DNA from: Sphingomonas sp. TZW2008
Lineage (GTDB): Bacteria > Pseudomonadota > Alphaproteobacteria > Sphingomonadales > Sphingomonadaceae
Length of the DNA: 64,000 nucleotides
Direction of reading: 5' to 3'
Assembly: GCF_002117915.1 (NCBI RefSeq)
Contig: NZ_BDJB01000011.1
Span: forward strand, 101,901 to 165,900
A program made the position numbers and the translations under genes. Position 1 is the first letter of the stretch. Each line of letters starts with the position of its first letter. Below, in pieces: positions 1-9,330 of this stretch. Under the pieces are notes generated by a model. The model saw only the letters and a program-made list of their open reading frames with translations, did no database searches and was not told the DNA's origin.

Positions 1-1837
1 CGACCTGGCGTTCGAGGATCGACAGCGGGAGCGAGCCCGAGCCGATCAGCAGATCGTGGAACGACTTGATGTCGAACTTCGGGCCGAGCGCTCGTTCCGC
101 CTTGCGGCGCAGCTCGACGATCTTGAGCATGCCGATCTTGTAGCCCGTCGCCTGGCCCGGCAACGTGATGTAGCGGCGCACCTCCGAGCGCGCCTGATCG
201 GGCGAGGCGCGGCCGGTGGCGACCATATAGTCGACCGCCTTGTCCTCGCTCCAGCCCTTGGCGTGGATGCCTGTATCGACCACCAGCCGCGCGGCGCGGA
301 ACAGCTCCGCTTCGAGCCGCATGAAATCGCTCGCGAGGTCGGGGAAGGCGCCCATTTCCTTGCATAGCGCCTCGGCATAGAGCGCCCAGCCCTCGCCGAA
401 TCCGACGTAGCGCGCCGCCTGGCGGAAGCGCGGTCCGGCCTTCTGGCGCACCTGGATATCGCCCTGCATCACGTGGCCGGGGACGCCCTCGTGGCACATC
501 AGGTCGACTATCGCGTCGGGCGACGGATCGCTCGTGTTGCCAAGCAGGTGGACGTAGACGCGCCCCGGCCGCGCACCGTCGGGGCTTGGCCCCGCGGCGT
601 GCGCTGCGCCGCCCGCGACTTCACTGAACGACGGCTCGCGCACCACTTCCATGCGATGTTCGGGCAGCAGGCCGAAGAACTTGGGCAGCAGCGTTCGGTT
701 GCGCGCGATCGCGGCATTGGCATCACGCAGGTAATCGGCGCGGAGCGCGTCGGTCCACGGCACCGGCGGGTTGCGGCGCTCGCGATCGGCGTAATAGGCG
801 ACGCGATCGGCGAACCCCGCCTGCTTGGCGAGCGCGTCCTGCTCCGCCTCGATCCGCGTTACTTCCTTGAGCCCGATCTGGTGGATCTGCTCGGCGGTGA
901 GATCGGTCGTCGTGTTGAGTTGCAACGCGGCGGCGTACCACGCGGCGCCGCCCGGCAGCGAGCCTGCGCCGACCGTGCCGCTCGGCGCCGTTGGAAGCGC
1001 GCCCTGCGCCCAGGCGATCACGCGGCTGTAGGCTGGCTTGAGCGCGAGCAGTGCGGTGCGCGTGTCGGCGAGCAGCGCATCGGCCTCGGCCGGCGTCAAC
1101 TTGTTCGCGGCGCGCAGCTTGGCGATCTTCGCCTGCGCGTCGGCGAGGAGCGGCGAGGGTGCGGTGCCGTCGAACGGCGCGCCGGTGGTGATCGCGCGGC
1201 TGCCCGCGATGATCCGCTCGACCTGGAACTTGGGCGCGCGGATGCCGGCGGCGTCCGAGCGCCGCGTCTGCGCGATCGCCTCGTCAAGCACCGCGGGGAT
1301 AGCGCGCAGCCGCGCGACATAGCCACGCATGTCGGCGGCATCCTGCACGTTGTGCGTGTTGATCAGGAAATCGGGCAGCCGCGCGTGCGCCGAGTAGAGG
1401 AAGGAGTAGAAGGGCGGGGTGTACTGGCGGAAGCGATAGCCGAGTTCCGCGCGGTCGAGCTCGAGCGCCCAGATGTCGTAATTCGTCTGCGCGGTGGGGG
1501 AAAGTTTGGCGCGGTCGAACTGCCCCTTCATCGCCGCGACGCTGCGGCGGCGCCATTCGAGCCGCTGGAGCGCGGCGGCATCGCTGATGTCGTCGAGCCG
1601 GTCCTGCCCCTCTTTCATGCCGAGCTGCGTCGCGAGCTGCGGCTGCTGGCGCAACTGCTCGGCGAATTGCTGATCGAGGAAGGCGTAGAGGCGGGCGTCC
1701 TCGCTCGTTGCTACCGCCGGACGCGGCTGCGCGAGCGGCCTGGGCTGCGGCGCGGCTTGGGTCTGGGCAGTGGCGGCGAGCGGTGCGACGAGGAGCAACG
1801 CGGATGCCAGGCGCGGCCAGCTTGCAGTGTTCATCAT
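1..1837 (-). CDS. DUF885 family zinc hydrolase, 3' end cut by window edge
   Basis: Probable secreted metallo-hydrolase or peptidase-like protein of the DUF885 family. At least 612 residues are visible and the C terminus lies outside the window. The N terminus starts MMNTASW and is followed by an Ala/Leu-rich signal peptide ending in an AQTQA-type cleavage region. The zinc-binding HEGVPGH lies at residues 449-455 and the family's GWALYAE box at 483-489; the glutamate there is the likely third ligand. The start was chosen at the first of two adjacent ATGs because the signal peptide follows directly and GGGAGCGAAG lies just upstream. The family's substrate is not established. The family call is firm and the chemistry is inferred. 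Confidence 0.93.
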   Translation of the reverse strand, partial: MMNTASWPRLASALLLVAPLAATAQTQAAPQPRPLAQPRPAVATSEDARLYAFLDQQFAEQLRQQPQLATQLGMKEGQDRLDDISDAAALQRLEWRRRSVAAMKGQFDRAKLSPTAQTNYDIWALELDRAELGYRFRQYTPPFYSFLYSAHARLPDFLINTHNVQDAADMRGYVARLRAIPAVLDEAIAQTRRSDAAGIRAPKFQVERIIAGSRAITTGAPFDGTAPSPLLADAQAKIAKLRAANKLTPAEADALLADTRTALLALKPAYSRVIAWAQGALPTAPSGTVGAGSLPGGAAWYAAALQLNTTTDLTAEQIHQIGLKEVTRIEAEQDALAKQAGFADRVAYYADRERRNPPVPWTDALRADYLRDANAAIARNRTLLPKFFGLLPEHRMEVVREPSFSEVAGGAAHAAGPSPDGARPGRVYVHLLGNTSDPSPDAIVDLMCHEGVPGHVMQGDIQVRQKAGPRFRQAARYVGFGEGWALYAEALCKEMGAFPDLASDFMRLEAELFRAARLVVDTGIHAKGWSEDKAVDYMVATGRASPDQARSEVRRYITLPGQATGYKIGMLKIVELRRKAERALGPKFDIKSFHDLLIGSGSLPLSILERQV

Positions 1838-2337
1838 CTTCGCTCCCTCGATGTTTCGCCCGCCTTAATCGGCACGTCGTGGGTGGTGAACCCGCAAATG
1901 CATGAGAGTAATGGTGATTAAGCAAATGGCCGCGATTGCGTGACCTCGCACGCTTGGTTATGTAACAACATATCATATAAAGGCTGAAGGTTTGGGGTGT
2001 TGCAATTATCGTCGTGCGAGCAAGCGGATGCTTGGCCGATCGATCCTCATGGGTGCCCTGCGGTGCTAGGCGGCCTTCCCACGTCGCGGAATGGTTGCCG
2101 AGCGACAGCGTCCATGACGACGCACGAGCCGGCATGACTGGCGGCGGCCGGTTTGCAGTGCGTGCGCGCGCCACGATGAAGGCCCGTATGGCGGCTCTGC
2201 TGTTGCCCGGCGCAGCGGAGCGCGCCGAGGTCGATGATCCGGTGGGCGGGCGGGGCGCGCCGTTGGCGTTCGACGCGGTCCCGACGTGTCCCGGAGCGCC
2301 GACGCCGCAGCATGTCGCAGCGCGAGGAGCGTTTTAG
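1838..2337. other. Intergenic region, no gene seen
   Basis: This stretch separates the leftward DUF885 gene from the rightward DUF1624 gene. No reading frame in it looks like a protein. Positions 1910-2010 are markedly AT-richer than the surroundings and probably hold the promoter of the DUF885 gene, but I could not place -35 and -10 boxes at normal spacing. Confidence 0.5.
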
Positions 2338-3552
2338 GTGGCACGGGGATCTGACGATCGAAGCGTCGCGACCGGCGCATCGCCTGCCCCCGCATCATCT
2401 GCCGGCGTCGCCGTGACGCGGGTTCGCCTGACCAGCATCGACGCGCTGCGCGGGCTCGTCATGGTGCTGATGCTGCTCGATCACCTACGCGAGACGTGGT
2501 TCCTCCACGTCGCGATGCCCGATCCGGTCGATGCGCGCACCGTGCTTCCCGCGCTCGGCTTCGCGCGGTTCGCCGCCAGCTTCTGCGCGCCGATCTTCGT
2601 CGCGCTGACGGGGCTTGCTGCGTACCTCTACGGCGCCAGCCATACGCCGCGCGAGACCGCCGACTTTCTGATCAAGCGCGGGCTGCTGCTGATCGCGATC
2701 GAGCTTGCCTATCTGTCGCCGCTCTACTGGGGCGTCGTGCCGCAGCCAACCTTCTGGCTGCAGGTAATATGGTGCCTGGGCGTGTGCATGATCGCGCTCG
2801 CCGCGCTGATCCGGTTGCCGCGCACGGCACTTATCGCGGTCGGCGCGATCATCGTCGCGGGGCACAATCTGCTCGATCCGATCCGGCTGCAGCCGGGCTA
2901 CGCGCTATTCCCGCTGTGGGCGCTGATGCACCAGCGCGACGTGATCGCCCTGCCGTTCGGGTTCCTCGCCAAGACGACCTATCCCGTGCTGCCGTGGCTG
3001 GGAGTGATGCTGCTCGGCTACGGCATCGGCCCGTGGTTCGGCGCTGGGATCGAGCGGGCGGTGCGCACGCGGCGACTGGTTGTACTGGGCGCGGCGATGA
3101 TCGCGGCGTTCGTGCTGCTGCGCCTCGTCAACGGCTATGGCGATGCGCCTTGGTATGTGGTGGAGGGAAGCGCGGCGCGGACGGTGCTCAGCTTCGTGTC
3201 GATGACGAAATATCCGCCCTCGCTGCTGTTCCTGCTGCCGACGCTGGGACTAGGGGCGCTGCTGCTCGCCGCGTTCGAGCGGCGCGATCGGTCTCCGATC
3301 GTCGCCACGCTCGCGGTGTTCGGCGGGGCGCCGATGTTCTTCTACCTGCTGCACCTCACCGTGCTGCGGCTGCTCTACCATGGTGCGCTCGCGCTCTACG
3401 GTCCGAACTACGGCACCTTGTTCGTCGTGCACGATTACGGATGGGTGCTGCTGTGGTATGCCGCGCTGATCGTGCCACTCTATCTGCCGACCGCGTGGTT
3501 CGCGCGGCTCAAGCAGCGGCGGCGCGACATCGGCTGGCTGCGGTTCTTCTGA
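2338..3552 (+). CDS. DUF1624 / heparan-alpha-glucosaminide N-acetyltransferase-like membrane protein
   Basis: Polytopic inner-membrane protein of 404 residues in the DUF1624 (YeiB-like) superfamily. The diagnostic N-terminal motif RLTSIDALRGLVMVLMLLDH lies at about residues 30-49, followed by roughly ten hydrophobic segments. Typical family features include the histidine in the first helix (LLDH) and the conserved YLLHLT near the C terminus. The family is thought to include transmembrane acyltransferases, but the substrate here is unknown. The GTG at 2338 gives the longest form. A GTG at 2413 (VTRVRLTSID) would begin right at the conserved domain and is a realistic alternative. Confidence 0.88.
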   Translation: MARGSDDRSVATGASPAPASSAGVAVTRVRLTSIDALRGLVMVLMLLDHLRETWFLHVAMPDPVDARTVLPALGFARFAASFCAPIFVALTGLAAYLYGASHTPRETADFLIKRGLLLIAIELAYLSPLYWGVVPQPTFWLQVIWCLGVCMIALAALIRLPRTALIAVGAIIVAGHNLLDPIRLQPGYALFPLWALMHQRDVIALPFGFLAKTTYPVLPWLGVMLLGYGIGPWFGAGIERAVRTRRLVVLGAAMIAAFVLLRLVNGYGDAPWYVVEGSAARTVLSFVSMTKYPPSLLFLLPTLGLGALLLAAFERRDRSPIVATLAVFGGAPMFFYLLHLTVLRLLYHGALALYGPNYGTLFVVHDYGWVLLWYAALIVPLYLPTAWFARLKQRRRDIGWLRFF

Positions 3553-3585
3553 TTACGCCCCGCTGCAACGCGCGGCGCAGAACGG

Positions 3586-3729
3586 CTATTCGTTCTTCGT
3601 CAGCGACGTCTTGCGCGGTTCCTTCTCGGTCGACGTCTGGCCCTTGTCGAGCGTGTCGGACGGACGCAGCGCGTCGCCTTCCTTTTGATGCTCGGTCGAG
3701 AGGTTGGGGCGCTTCGTCTCTTCGGTCAT
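3586..3729 (-). CDS. Small hydrophilic protein, 47 residues
   Basis: Encodes a very polar, Lys/Glu/Thr-rich 47-residue peptide (MTEETKRPNL...SLTKNE) with no hydrophobic segment and no domain I recognise. It is probably intrinsically disordered. Support for it being real is a near-perfect Shine-Dalgarno, AAGGAGG, 7 bases before the ATG. A GGAAC-N19-TT pattern upstream could be an EcfG-type general-stress promoter. Small hydrophilic proteins of this type are common among stress-induced genes of sphingomonads, so a stress role is a guess. Confidence 0.7.
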   Translation of the reverse strand: MTEETKRPNLSTEHQKEGDALRPSDTLDKGQTSTEKEPRKTSLTKNE

Positions 3730-3753
3730 GATCGGCCTCCTTGGGTGGTAGGG

Positions 3754-3779
3754 AAGTCGATCGGGCGGACCGAAGTTCC
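3754..3779 (-). promoter_or_regulatory. Candidate EcfG-type (general stress) promoter before the 47-aa gene
   Basis: On the minus strand GGAAC (3775-3779) is followed by 19 bases and then TT (3754-3755). This fits the alphaproteobacterial general-stress sigma pattern GGAAC-N18/19-TT. The -10 half is not the usual CGTT, so the match is partial. Confidence 0.3.
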
Positions 3780-3870
3780 ACTTTGCGCGTGCCTTTTCGT
3801 GATGTGGCGGGCAGACCGCTACGCAATCGGGCGCGCAGCCGGCGCGCAGGACGCGATCGAGGAGAGAGCC

Positions 3871-4974
3871 ATGCAGACGATTGCCGCGGTTGCGCGCGTT
3901 CCCGAAGGCAACTTCTCGGTCGAGGAGATCGAGGTCGGCGCGCCGCGCGCGGGCGAGGTGCTGGTGCGGATCGCCGGCGTCGGCGTGTGCCACACCGATC
4001 TCATCTTCCGCGACCAGTTCGCGCCCTATCCGCTGCCCGCCGTCCTCGGCCATGAGGGCGCGGGGACGATCGCGGCGATCGGCGAAGGGGTAGAGGGCGT
4101 CGCGGTCGGCGACAAGGTGGTGCTCGGCTTTTCAAGCTGCGGCCACTGCCCGCGCTGCGACGAGGGGCTGCCGAGCTACTGCCGCACCTTTCCCCCGCTC
4201 AACTATGCCGGAATGCGGCTGGAGGACGGATCGAAGGCGTTCGCGAAGGGCGGCGAAGACATATCGTCGCACTTCTTCGGGCAATCCTCGTTCGCCGGCC
4301 ACACGATCACGCGCGCGCGCAACGTGGTGAAGGTGGAGACCGACGTGCCGGTCGAACTGCTCGGGCCGCTCGGCTGCGGATTCCAGACCGGCGCGGGCGG
4401 GGTGATGCGCTCGCTCGCCGCGACCGCGGGATCGTCGATCGCGATCATCGGCGGCGGGCCGGTCGGGCTCGCCGCGGTGATGGGCGCGGTGATCCAGCAA
4501 TGCGCGACGATCGTGCTGGTCGAGCCGATCGCCACGCGGCGCGACATCGCGCGGCGGCTGGGCGCGACGCACGCCGTCGATCCAAACGACGGCGCACTGG
4601 CCGAGGCGCTGCGCGCGATCACGCCCGACGGGCTCGACTATGTGTTCGACACCAGCGGCAACGTCGGCGCGATCGAGGCCGGGCTGGCATCGCTCGGCAG
4701 CCACGGGGCTATCGGGCTGGTCGGCGTGCCCAAGCGCGCGGATGCGGCGATCAGCGTCAACATCTCGGCGCTGATGACGCCGGGGCACCGCATCATCGGC
4801 ATCATCGAAGGGGACAGTGACCCGCAGACCTTTATCCCCGAACTGCTACGCCATCACGCCGCCGGCCGCTTTCCGTTCAATACGCTGGTCGAGACGTTCC
4901 CGCTCAGCGAGATCAACGCCGCGGTCGCGGCGCAGGCGCGCGGCGACTTCGTGAAGGCGGTGCTGCTGCCGTAG
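3871..4974 (+). CDS. Zinc-dependent alcohol dehydrogenase (aryl-alcohol dehydrogenase-like)
   Basis: Medium-chain NAD(P)-dependent alcohol dehydrogenase, 367 residues, predicted cytosolic. The catalytic zinc site is visible as GVCHTD (about residues 36-41) and GHEGAG (about 61-66). The structural zinc site is the four-cysteine cluster SSCGHCPRCDEGLPSYC at about 88-104. The nucleotide-binding GGGPVG begins near 194. Overall pattern resembles aryl- or benzyl-alcohol dehydrogenases, but substrate specificity cannot be read from sequence. The start is the ATG preceded by GAGGAGAG; the frame is open further upstream without resemblance to the family. It stands alone between two leftward genes. Confidence 0.92.
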   Translation: MQTIAAVARVPEGNFSVEEIEVGAPRAGEVLVRIAGVGVCHTDLIFRDQFAPYPLPAVLGHEGAGTIAAIGEGVEGVAVGDKVVLGFSSCGHCPRCDEGLPSYCRTFPPLNYAGMRLEDGSKAFAKGGEDISSHFFGQSSFAGHTITRARNVVKVETDVPVELLGPLGCGFQTGAGGVMRSLAATAGSSIAIIGGGPVGLAAVMGAVIQQCATIVLVEPIATRRDIARRLGATHAVDPNDGALAEALRAITPDGLDYVFDTSGNVGAIEAGLASLGSHGAIGLVGVPKRADAAISVNISALMTPGHRIIGIIEGDSDPQTFIPELLRHHAAGRFPFNTLVETFPLSEINAAVAAQARGDFVKAVLLP

Positions 4975-4995
4975 CCGCAACGCGGGGTGCGACGA

Positions 4996-5688
4996 TCAGC
5001 GCAGCAGGCCGCTGCCTGACAGGATCGAGGCGATCAGCGGATCGCCCGCGGTAGAGGGTGCAGCGCGGATCGCGGCTTCCTCGCGCCCGATCGCGCGCCA
5101 CAGCCCGCGCGCGGCTTGCCGCGTCACGACGCGCTGGATGCCGGGTATGTCGATTCCCGCCGCGGCGCCGAGCACCGGGCCGAGGATCGAATTGCCGTCG
5201 AACTGGCGCAGCGCGCCGCCGATCTCGGGGAACATCGTGTCGATGATGCGATCGCCGATCGCGCGTTCGAGATAGCCCGTCGCCGCGCTCGGCCCGCCGC
5301 GGACGAGACCGAGCGCGTCGGCGAAGGTGAGCGAGCGGATCGAATCCAGAATCAGCGGCGCGGCACGATCGGCCGCGTCGCCCGCCGCGCGGTTGATCGT
5401 GAGCATCAGCTGACGCTGGACGGGGGCGGAGCGCAGCAGCGCGCCGAGCATCGCGCCCGACCGCCCGTCCTGCATGCCGGGCAGCGTGATGCGCGCGTCG
5501 GGATCGTTGAGATAGCCGTTGTCGGCAACGAGGCGGGTGAGCGCGCGCTGGCTCGACAGCGTGAGCAGCCGTCGCAGCCCCTCGACGATCGGATCCTCGC
5601 CGAGCGTGGTGGCACAGCCGGGCAGCAGGACGAGTGGCAGCGCGAGCCCCGCGCCGGCCAGGATCGCTCTACGACTGGGGTGGTTCAT
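4996..5688 (-). CDS. DUF4197 family lipoprotein
   Basis: 230-residue protein with an N-terminal twin-arginine-like run (PSRRAILAGAG) and a lipobox LLPGC, so it is probably an envelope lipoprotein. The body matches the DUF4197 pattern: GLRRLLTLSSQRA near residue 40, a helical region and a C-terminal VVTRQAARGLWRAIG-type segment. No enzymatic motif is visible and the family has no assigned function. It is followed at a 117-base distance by the leftward end-joining genes upstream of it, so it may be read from its own promoter. Confidence 0.87.
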   Translation of the reverse strand: MNHPSRRAILAGAGLALPLVLLPGCATTLGEDPIVEGLRRLLTLSSQRALTRLVADNGYLNDPDARITLPGMQDGRSGAMLGALLRSAPVQRQLMLTINRAAGDAADRAAPLILDSIRSLTFADALGLVRGGPSAATGYLERAIGDRIIDTMFPEIGGALRQFDGNSILGPVLGAAAGIDIPGIQRVVTRQAARGLWRAIGREEAAIRAAPSTAGDPLIASILSGSGLLR

Positions 5689-5805
5689 CGTTCATCGCCT
5701 CCGTTGCGCGTTGCGGCTGGCAGGCGTCGGCGTAACCGCGGCTGAACGAGGGTGAGGCCGTGCGCTTCCTCACTGCCGATCGGACGACATCGGTGCCGGC
5801 GGCGG

Positions 5806-8310
5806 TCAGAAATCGGGCAGTACCTGATCCGCGACGCCCCAGCCGGCGAGCGCGCGGCTGGTGGCGCGGCCGATCAGCTCGTCCGCGTCGGTGACGTGCC
5901 ACCGCGCCGCGGTATCGAGATCGCGCAACTCGGTCCACGACACGGGGGTGGCGACCGGCGCCCCGGCGCGGGCGCGGGCGGCATAGGGCATGATCGCGGT
6001 GGCGCCGCGCTGGTTGCGCAGCCAGTCGATGAAGATCCGGCCGGTGCGCTTGGCCTTGGACATGGTCGCGACGAACCGATCGGGCTCCGCCTGCGCCAGC
6101 GCGCGCGCGAAGCGATCGGCAAAGCTTTTCACCGCCGGCCATTCGGCCTGCGGCGTCAGGGGTACGACGACGTGGACGCCCTTGCCGCCCGACAGCAGTG
6201 GGAAACTGGTAAGGCCGAGTTCGGCGAGCTGGTTTTTGAGGTGCTCGGCGGCCTTTTTGGTGTCGCTGAAATCGAGCCCCTCGTCGGGATCGAGATCGAA
6301 GATCAGGCGATCGGGCTTTTCCAGCGCGTCGATGCGCGAACCCCAGCCGTGGAATTCGATCGTTCCCATCTGCACGCACGCGACGAGCCCGTCGGCATCG
6401 TCGACGTAGAGGTAGTTCTCGGTCGAGCCGTCCTTCTCGCGCACGGGCACTTGGTGGACGTGATCGCCGAACGAGCCCGCGTCGTGCTTCTGGAAGAAGC
6501 ATTTCTTGCCGCGGCCCTGCGGGCAACGCACGAGGCTGATCGGACGGTGCGCCGACCACGGCAGCATGATCGCGGCGACGGCGGCGTAATAGTCGGCGAG
6601 ATCACCCTTGCTGACGGTCGAATCGGGGAACAGCAGGCGATCGCGGCTGCTGACCTTGACGCTGCTGGTCGGAGCAGCGGCTGCGGGTGTCGCGGCGAGC
6701 GGCTGCGGCGTTTCGAGGACGACGTCCTTCGCCGCCTTGTCACCGCGCAGTCCGAGGAAGCTCGAATGGCGCAGCACGCGGTCGGGCGTCGTTTCGGCAA
6801 AGGCGATCTCGGCAACGAGCTTTGGCGAGACCCAGTGCGCGCCGCGCACCGCGCTGCGCAGATTCTTCGGCACGTCGACGGTCGGCGTCTTGCGTTCGAG
6901 CCTGGCGAGGCGATCGGCGAGATCGGCCATCGTCTCGGTCGAGAAGCCGGTGCCGACCTTGCCCGCGTAGCGTAAGCTGCCGCCGTCGTGCGCGCCGAGC
7001 AGCAGCGAGCGGAACCCGCGCGCCTTGTCGGACGGCGTCCAGCCGACGATCACGAATTCCTGCCGGCGGGTGCACTTCACCTTGAGCCACGCCTTGGTCC
7101 GCGCGCCACGATACGGCGCCTCGGCGAGCTTGGAAACGATGCCTTCCAGCCCCTCGTCGCACATCCGCGAAAACAGTTGCTCACCCGATCCGACGACATG
7201 CTCGCTGAACTGGATGCGGTCCCCGCCGGGGATGATCGCGCGCAGCCGCTCCTTACGCGTGAGATTAGGAAGGGCGCGCAGATCCTCGCCGTTCAGATCG
7301 AGCAGATCGAAGGCGAAGAAGGTCATGTCGCCGCCGGTCGAGATCGCGTCCTTCAGCGTCGAAAAATCGGGGCGGCCGTCCTTGAAGGCGACGATCTCGC
7401 CGTCGATCAGCGCGCTGTCGACGTCAAGCGCCGCGGCAGCCTCGGCGATCGCTGCGAACTTGTCGGTCCAGTCGAGCCCGCTGCGGGTGTAGACCTTTGC
7501 CGTGCCGCCGCCGATCGCGATCAGCGCGCGATAGCCGTCGTACTTCACCTCGTGCAGCCACGCGCTGCCGGTAGGAACGGCATCGACCAGCGTGCACAAT
7601 TGCGGTTCGGTAAAGGCGGGCGGGCGGGGCGCGGCGCGCTTGCCCGCGGGTTTCGCAGATTTGTGCTTCGCGGCGCTCGGCTTCGCGGCAGGCGCGCGCG
7701 CTTTCCCGGCCGCGCGCTTGGGCTTGGCCGCGGGCTTCTTGTTCTCCGCGATCTCCAGCATCGTGCGCCCGGTATCGACGCTGGTCAGCGCGGTCTCGAC
7801 CAACGTGTCGGTGCCCCCGGCGTGCGCGTCGTCGATCTTGCGCAGCAGCCAGTTCTCGCGCTTCTCCTTGCCGCGCGGCTTCAAGCGGATGAGCAGCCAC
7901 TCGCCCTTCATCCGCTCGCCATCGAGAACGAAGTGGAGGTGGCCCTTTTCCAGATCCTTCGGCGACTTGCCCTTGATGACGGACCAGGTACCGCGATCCC
8001 ACAGCATCACCGTGCCGCCGCCATATTCGCCAGCAGGGATCGTGCCTTCGAAGCTGGCATAGCTCAGCGGGTGATCCTCGGTTCGCACCGCAAGGCGCTT
8101 CTCGTTGGGATCGAGGCTCGGCCCGCGCGTGACGGCCCAGCTCTTCAAGACGCCGTCGAGCTCCAATCGGAAATCCCAGTGGAGGCGGGTCGCATCGTGC
8201 TTCTGGACGATAAAGCTGTTGCCGTGCCCCGGCGCGAGGGTGCCGGCGGGCTCAGCCGTCTTGGTGAAATCGCGCTTGGCGTTGTACGGGGCGAGCGGAT
8301 CGGTGGACAT
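5806..8310 (-). CDS. ligD: ATP-dependent DNA ligase D (NHEJ multifunctional ligase)
   Basis: Central enzyme of bacterial non-homologous end joining, 834 residues in the order phosphoesterase-ligase-polymerase. The phosphoesterase domain spans about 1-165, with HDATRLHWDFRLE at 38-50 and DHPLSYASFEG at 79-89. A Lys/Ala/Pro-rich linker runs from 191 to 231. The ligase domain covers about 237-530, with the nucleotidyl-acceptor lysine K256 in KYDGYR. The primase-polymerase domain covers about 555-834, with FDLDPDEG at 671-678, SGGKGVHV at 707-714 and IDWLRN at 761-766. All three catalytic modules look intact. It begins 13 bases after the ku stop codon, so the two are almost certainly cotranscribed. 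Confidence 0.97.
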   Translation of the reverse strand: MSTDPLAPYNAKRDFTKTAEPAGTLAPGHGNSFIVQKHDATRLHWDFRLELDGVLKSWAVTRGPSLDPNEKRLAVRTEDHPLSYASFEGTIPAGEYGGGTVMLWDRGTWSVIKGKSPKDLEKGHLHFVLDGERMKGEWLLIRLKPRGKEKRENWLLRKIDDAHAGGTDTLVETALTSVDTGRTMLEIAENKKPAAKPKRAAGKARAPAAKPSAAKHKSAKPAGKRAAPRPPAFTEPQLCTLVDAVPTGSAWLHEVKYDGYRALIAIGGGTAKVYTRSGLDWTDKFAAIAEAAAALDVDSALIDGEIVAFKDGRPDFSTLKDAISTGGDMTFFAFDLLDLNGEDLRALPNLTRKERLRAIIPGGDRIQFSEHVVGSGEQLFSRMCDEGLEGIVSKLAEAPYRGARTKAWLKVKCTRRQEFVIVGWTPSDKARGFRSLLLGAHDGGSLRYAGKVGTGFSTETMADLADRLARLERKTPTVDVPKNLRSAVRGAHWVSPKLVAEIAFAETTPDRVLRHSSFLGLRGDKAAKDVVLETPQPLAATPAAAAPTSSVKVSSRDRLLFPDSTVSKGDLADYYAAVAAIMLPWSAHRPISLVRCPQGRGKKCFFQKHDAGSFGDHVHQVPVREKDGSTENYLYVDDADGLVACVQMGTIEFHGWGSRIDALEKPDRLIFDLDPDEGLDFSDTKKAAEHLKNQLAELGLTSFPLLSGGKGVHVVVPLTPQAEWPAVKSFADRFARALAQAEPDRFVATMSKAKRTGRIFIDWLRNQRGATAIMPYAARARAGAPVATPVSWTELRDLDTAARWHVTDADELIGRATSRALAGWGVADQVLPDF

Positions 8311-8323
8311 CGCAGGCGTGCGA

Positions 8324-9244
8324 TCAGGCGCGTTTGCGCGCGGCGGGCTTCGCCGCGGGTTTCTTCGTGCTCGCCGCGCGCGGCTTGGCGGCGGCGGGCT
8401 TCTTCGCAGGCGCCTTCTTCGCCGGGGCGGCCTTGGCCGGCGCGCTGCCGCCGCTCTTCTCCATCGATTTCTTGAGTGCGGCCATCAGATCGACGACGTT
8501 CGATCCCGAACGGCCGCCGCCGTCGTCTTTCTCGTCGATGATCTTGCGGTTCGACTTTTGCTTGCGCTTGCGCTCGATCAGATCCTTCAGCGCGTCGACG
8601 TAGCGATCGTGGAATTCCTGCGGATCGAACGCCGCGCTCTTCTTCTCGATCAGCGCCTCGGCAAGCTCGAGCAGATCGTCGTCGGGCTTCGCATCGGGGA
8701 TCTCGCGGAAATAGCTCTGCGCGCGGTTGACCTCGTCGGCGTAGCGCAGCGTCTCGAGCACCATGCCGCGCCCGCACGGCTTCAGGCTGACGACATATTC
8801 GCGCCCGCGCATCGCGAGCTGGCCGAGCCCGACCTTCTTGGTGCGCCGCAATGCCTCGCGCAGGACGATGAACGCTTCTTCCGCGAGATCGTCCGCCGGC
8901 ACGACGAAATAGGGCTTCTCGTAGTAGAGGACGTCGATCTCGTGCGCGTCGACGAACTGGGTGAGTTCGAGTGTCTTCTTCGATTCGAGCTTCACCGAAT
9001 CGATCTCGTCCTGTTCGAGGAGGACATATTCGCCCTTCTCGATCTGGAAGCCCTTCATGATATCCTCGGGATCGACCGGGCCGACACCGTCGGCGACCTT
9101 TTCGTAGTGGATCGGCTGGCCGGTCGGCTCGTGGATCTGGCGGAACGAGACCGCGGCGCCCGATTTGGTCGCCGAGTAGATTTCCACCGGGATTGATACC
9201 AGCGCCAGCCGGATCTGGCCTTGCCAATAAGCGCGCGCGGGCAT
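8324..9244 (-). CDS. ku: Ku homodimeric DNA end-binding protein
   Basis: Bacterial Ku, 306 residues. It forms a homodimeric ring on DNA ends and recruits LigD. The Ku core starts almost at the N terminus (MPARAYWQGQIRLALVSIPV) and runs to about residue 255, with the conserved GRGMVLETLRYADEV near 158-172. Residues 265-306 form a Lys/Ala/Pro-rich, histone-H1-like tail, a known type of extended C terminus in bacterial Ku. The ATG at 9244 has GAAGGTC upstream. It is the first gene of the ku-ligD operon. Its intergenic region is shared with the divergent pdxH and carries a candidate stress promoter. Confidence 0.97.
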   Translation of the reverse strand: MPARAYWQGQIRLALVSIPVEIYSATKSGAAVSFRQIHEPTGQPIHYEKVADGVGPVDPEDIMKGFQIEKGEYVLLEQDEIDSVKLESKKTLELTQFVDAHEIDVLYYEKPYFVVPADDLAEEAFIVLREALRRTKKVGLGQLAMRGREYVVSLKPCGRGMVLETLRYADEVNRAQSYFREIPDAKPDDDLLELAEALIEKKSAAFDPQEFHDRYVDALKDLIERKRKQKSNRKIIDEKDDGGGRSGSNVVDLMAALKKSMEKSGGSAPAKAAPAKKAPAKKPAAAKPRAASTKKPAAKPAARKRA

Positions 9245-9277
9245 GGGCGGGGACCTTCGTCGTTGCGGAGCCGATTC

Positions 9278-9302
9278 AATCCCTCGCCGCGGGAGTCGTT
9301 CC
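9278..9302 (-). promoter_or_regulatory. Candidate EcfG-type promoter of ku-ligD
   Basis: On the minus strand GGAAC (9298-9302) is followed by 18 bases and TT (9278-9279), about 34 bases before the ku start codon. This fits GGAAC-N18/19-TT, the pattern of alphaproteobacterial general-stress promoters. Stress-sigma control of a ku gene has been described in rhizobia, so the placement makes sense. The -10 half reads GATT rather than CGTT. Confidence 0.35.
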
Positions 9303-9330
9303 GCGGCTTAACCCCTGCTAAGGCGATGCG

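Noticed and set aside
473..1921. 482-codon open frame on the plus strand
   Set aside because: Opposite-strand shadow of the DUF885 gene; its Arg/Ala-rich translation has no family pattern, while the minus strand encodes HEGVPGH.
6988..8475. 495-codon plus-strand frame
   Set aside because: Shadow of ligD, whose three catalytic domains are read on the minus strand.
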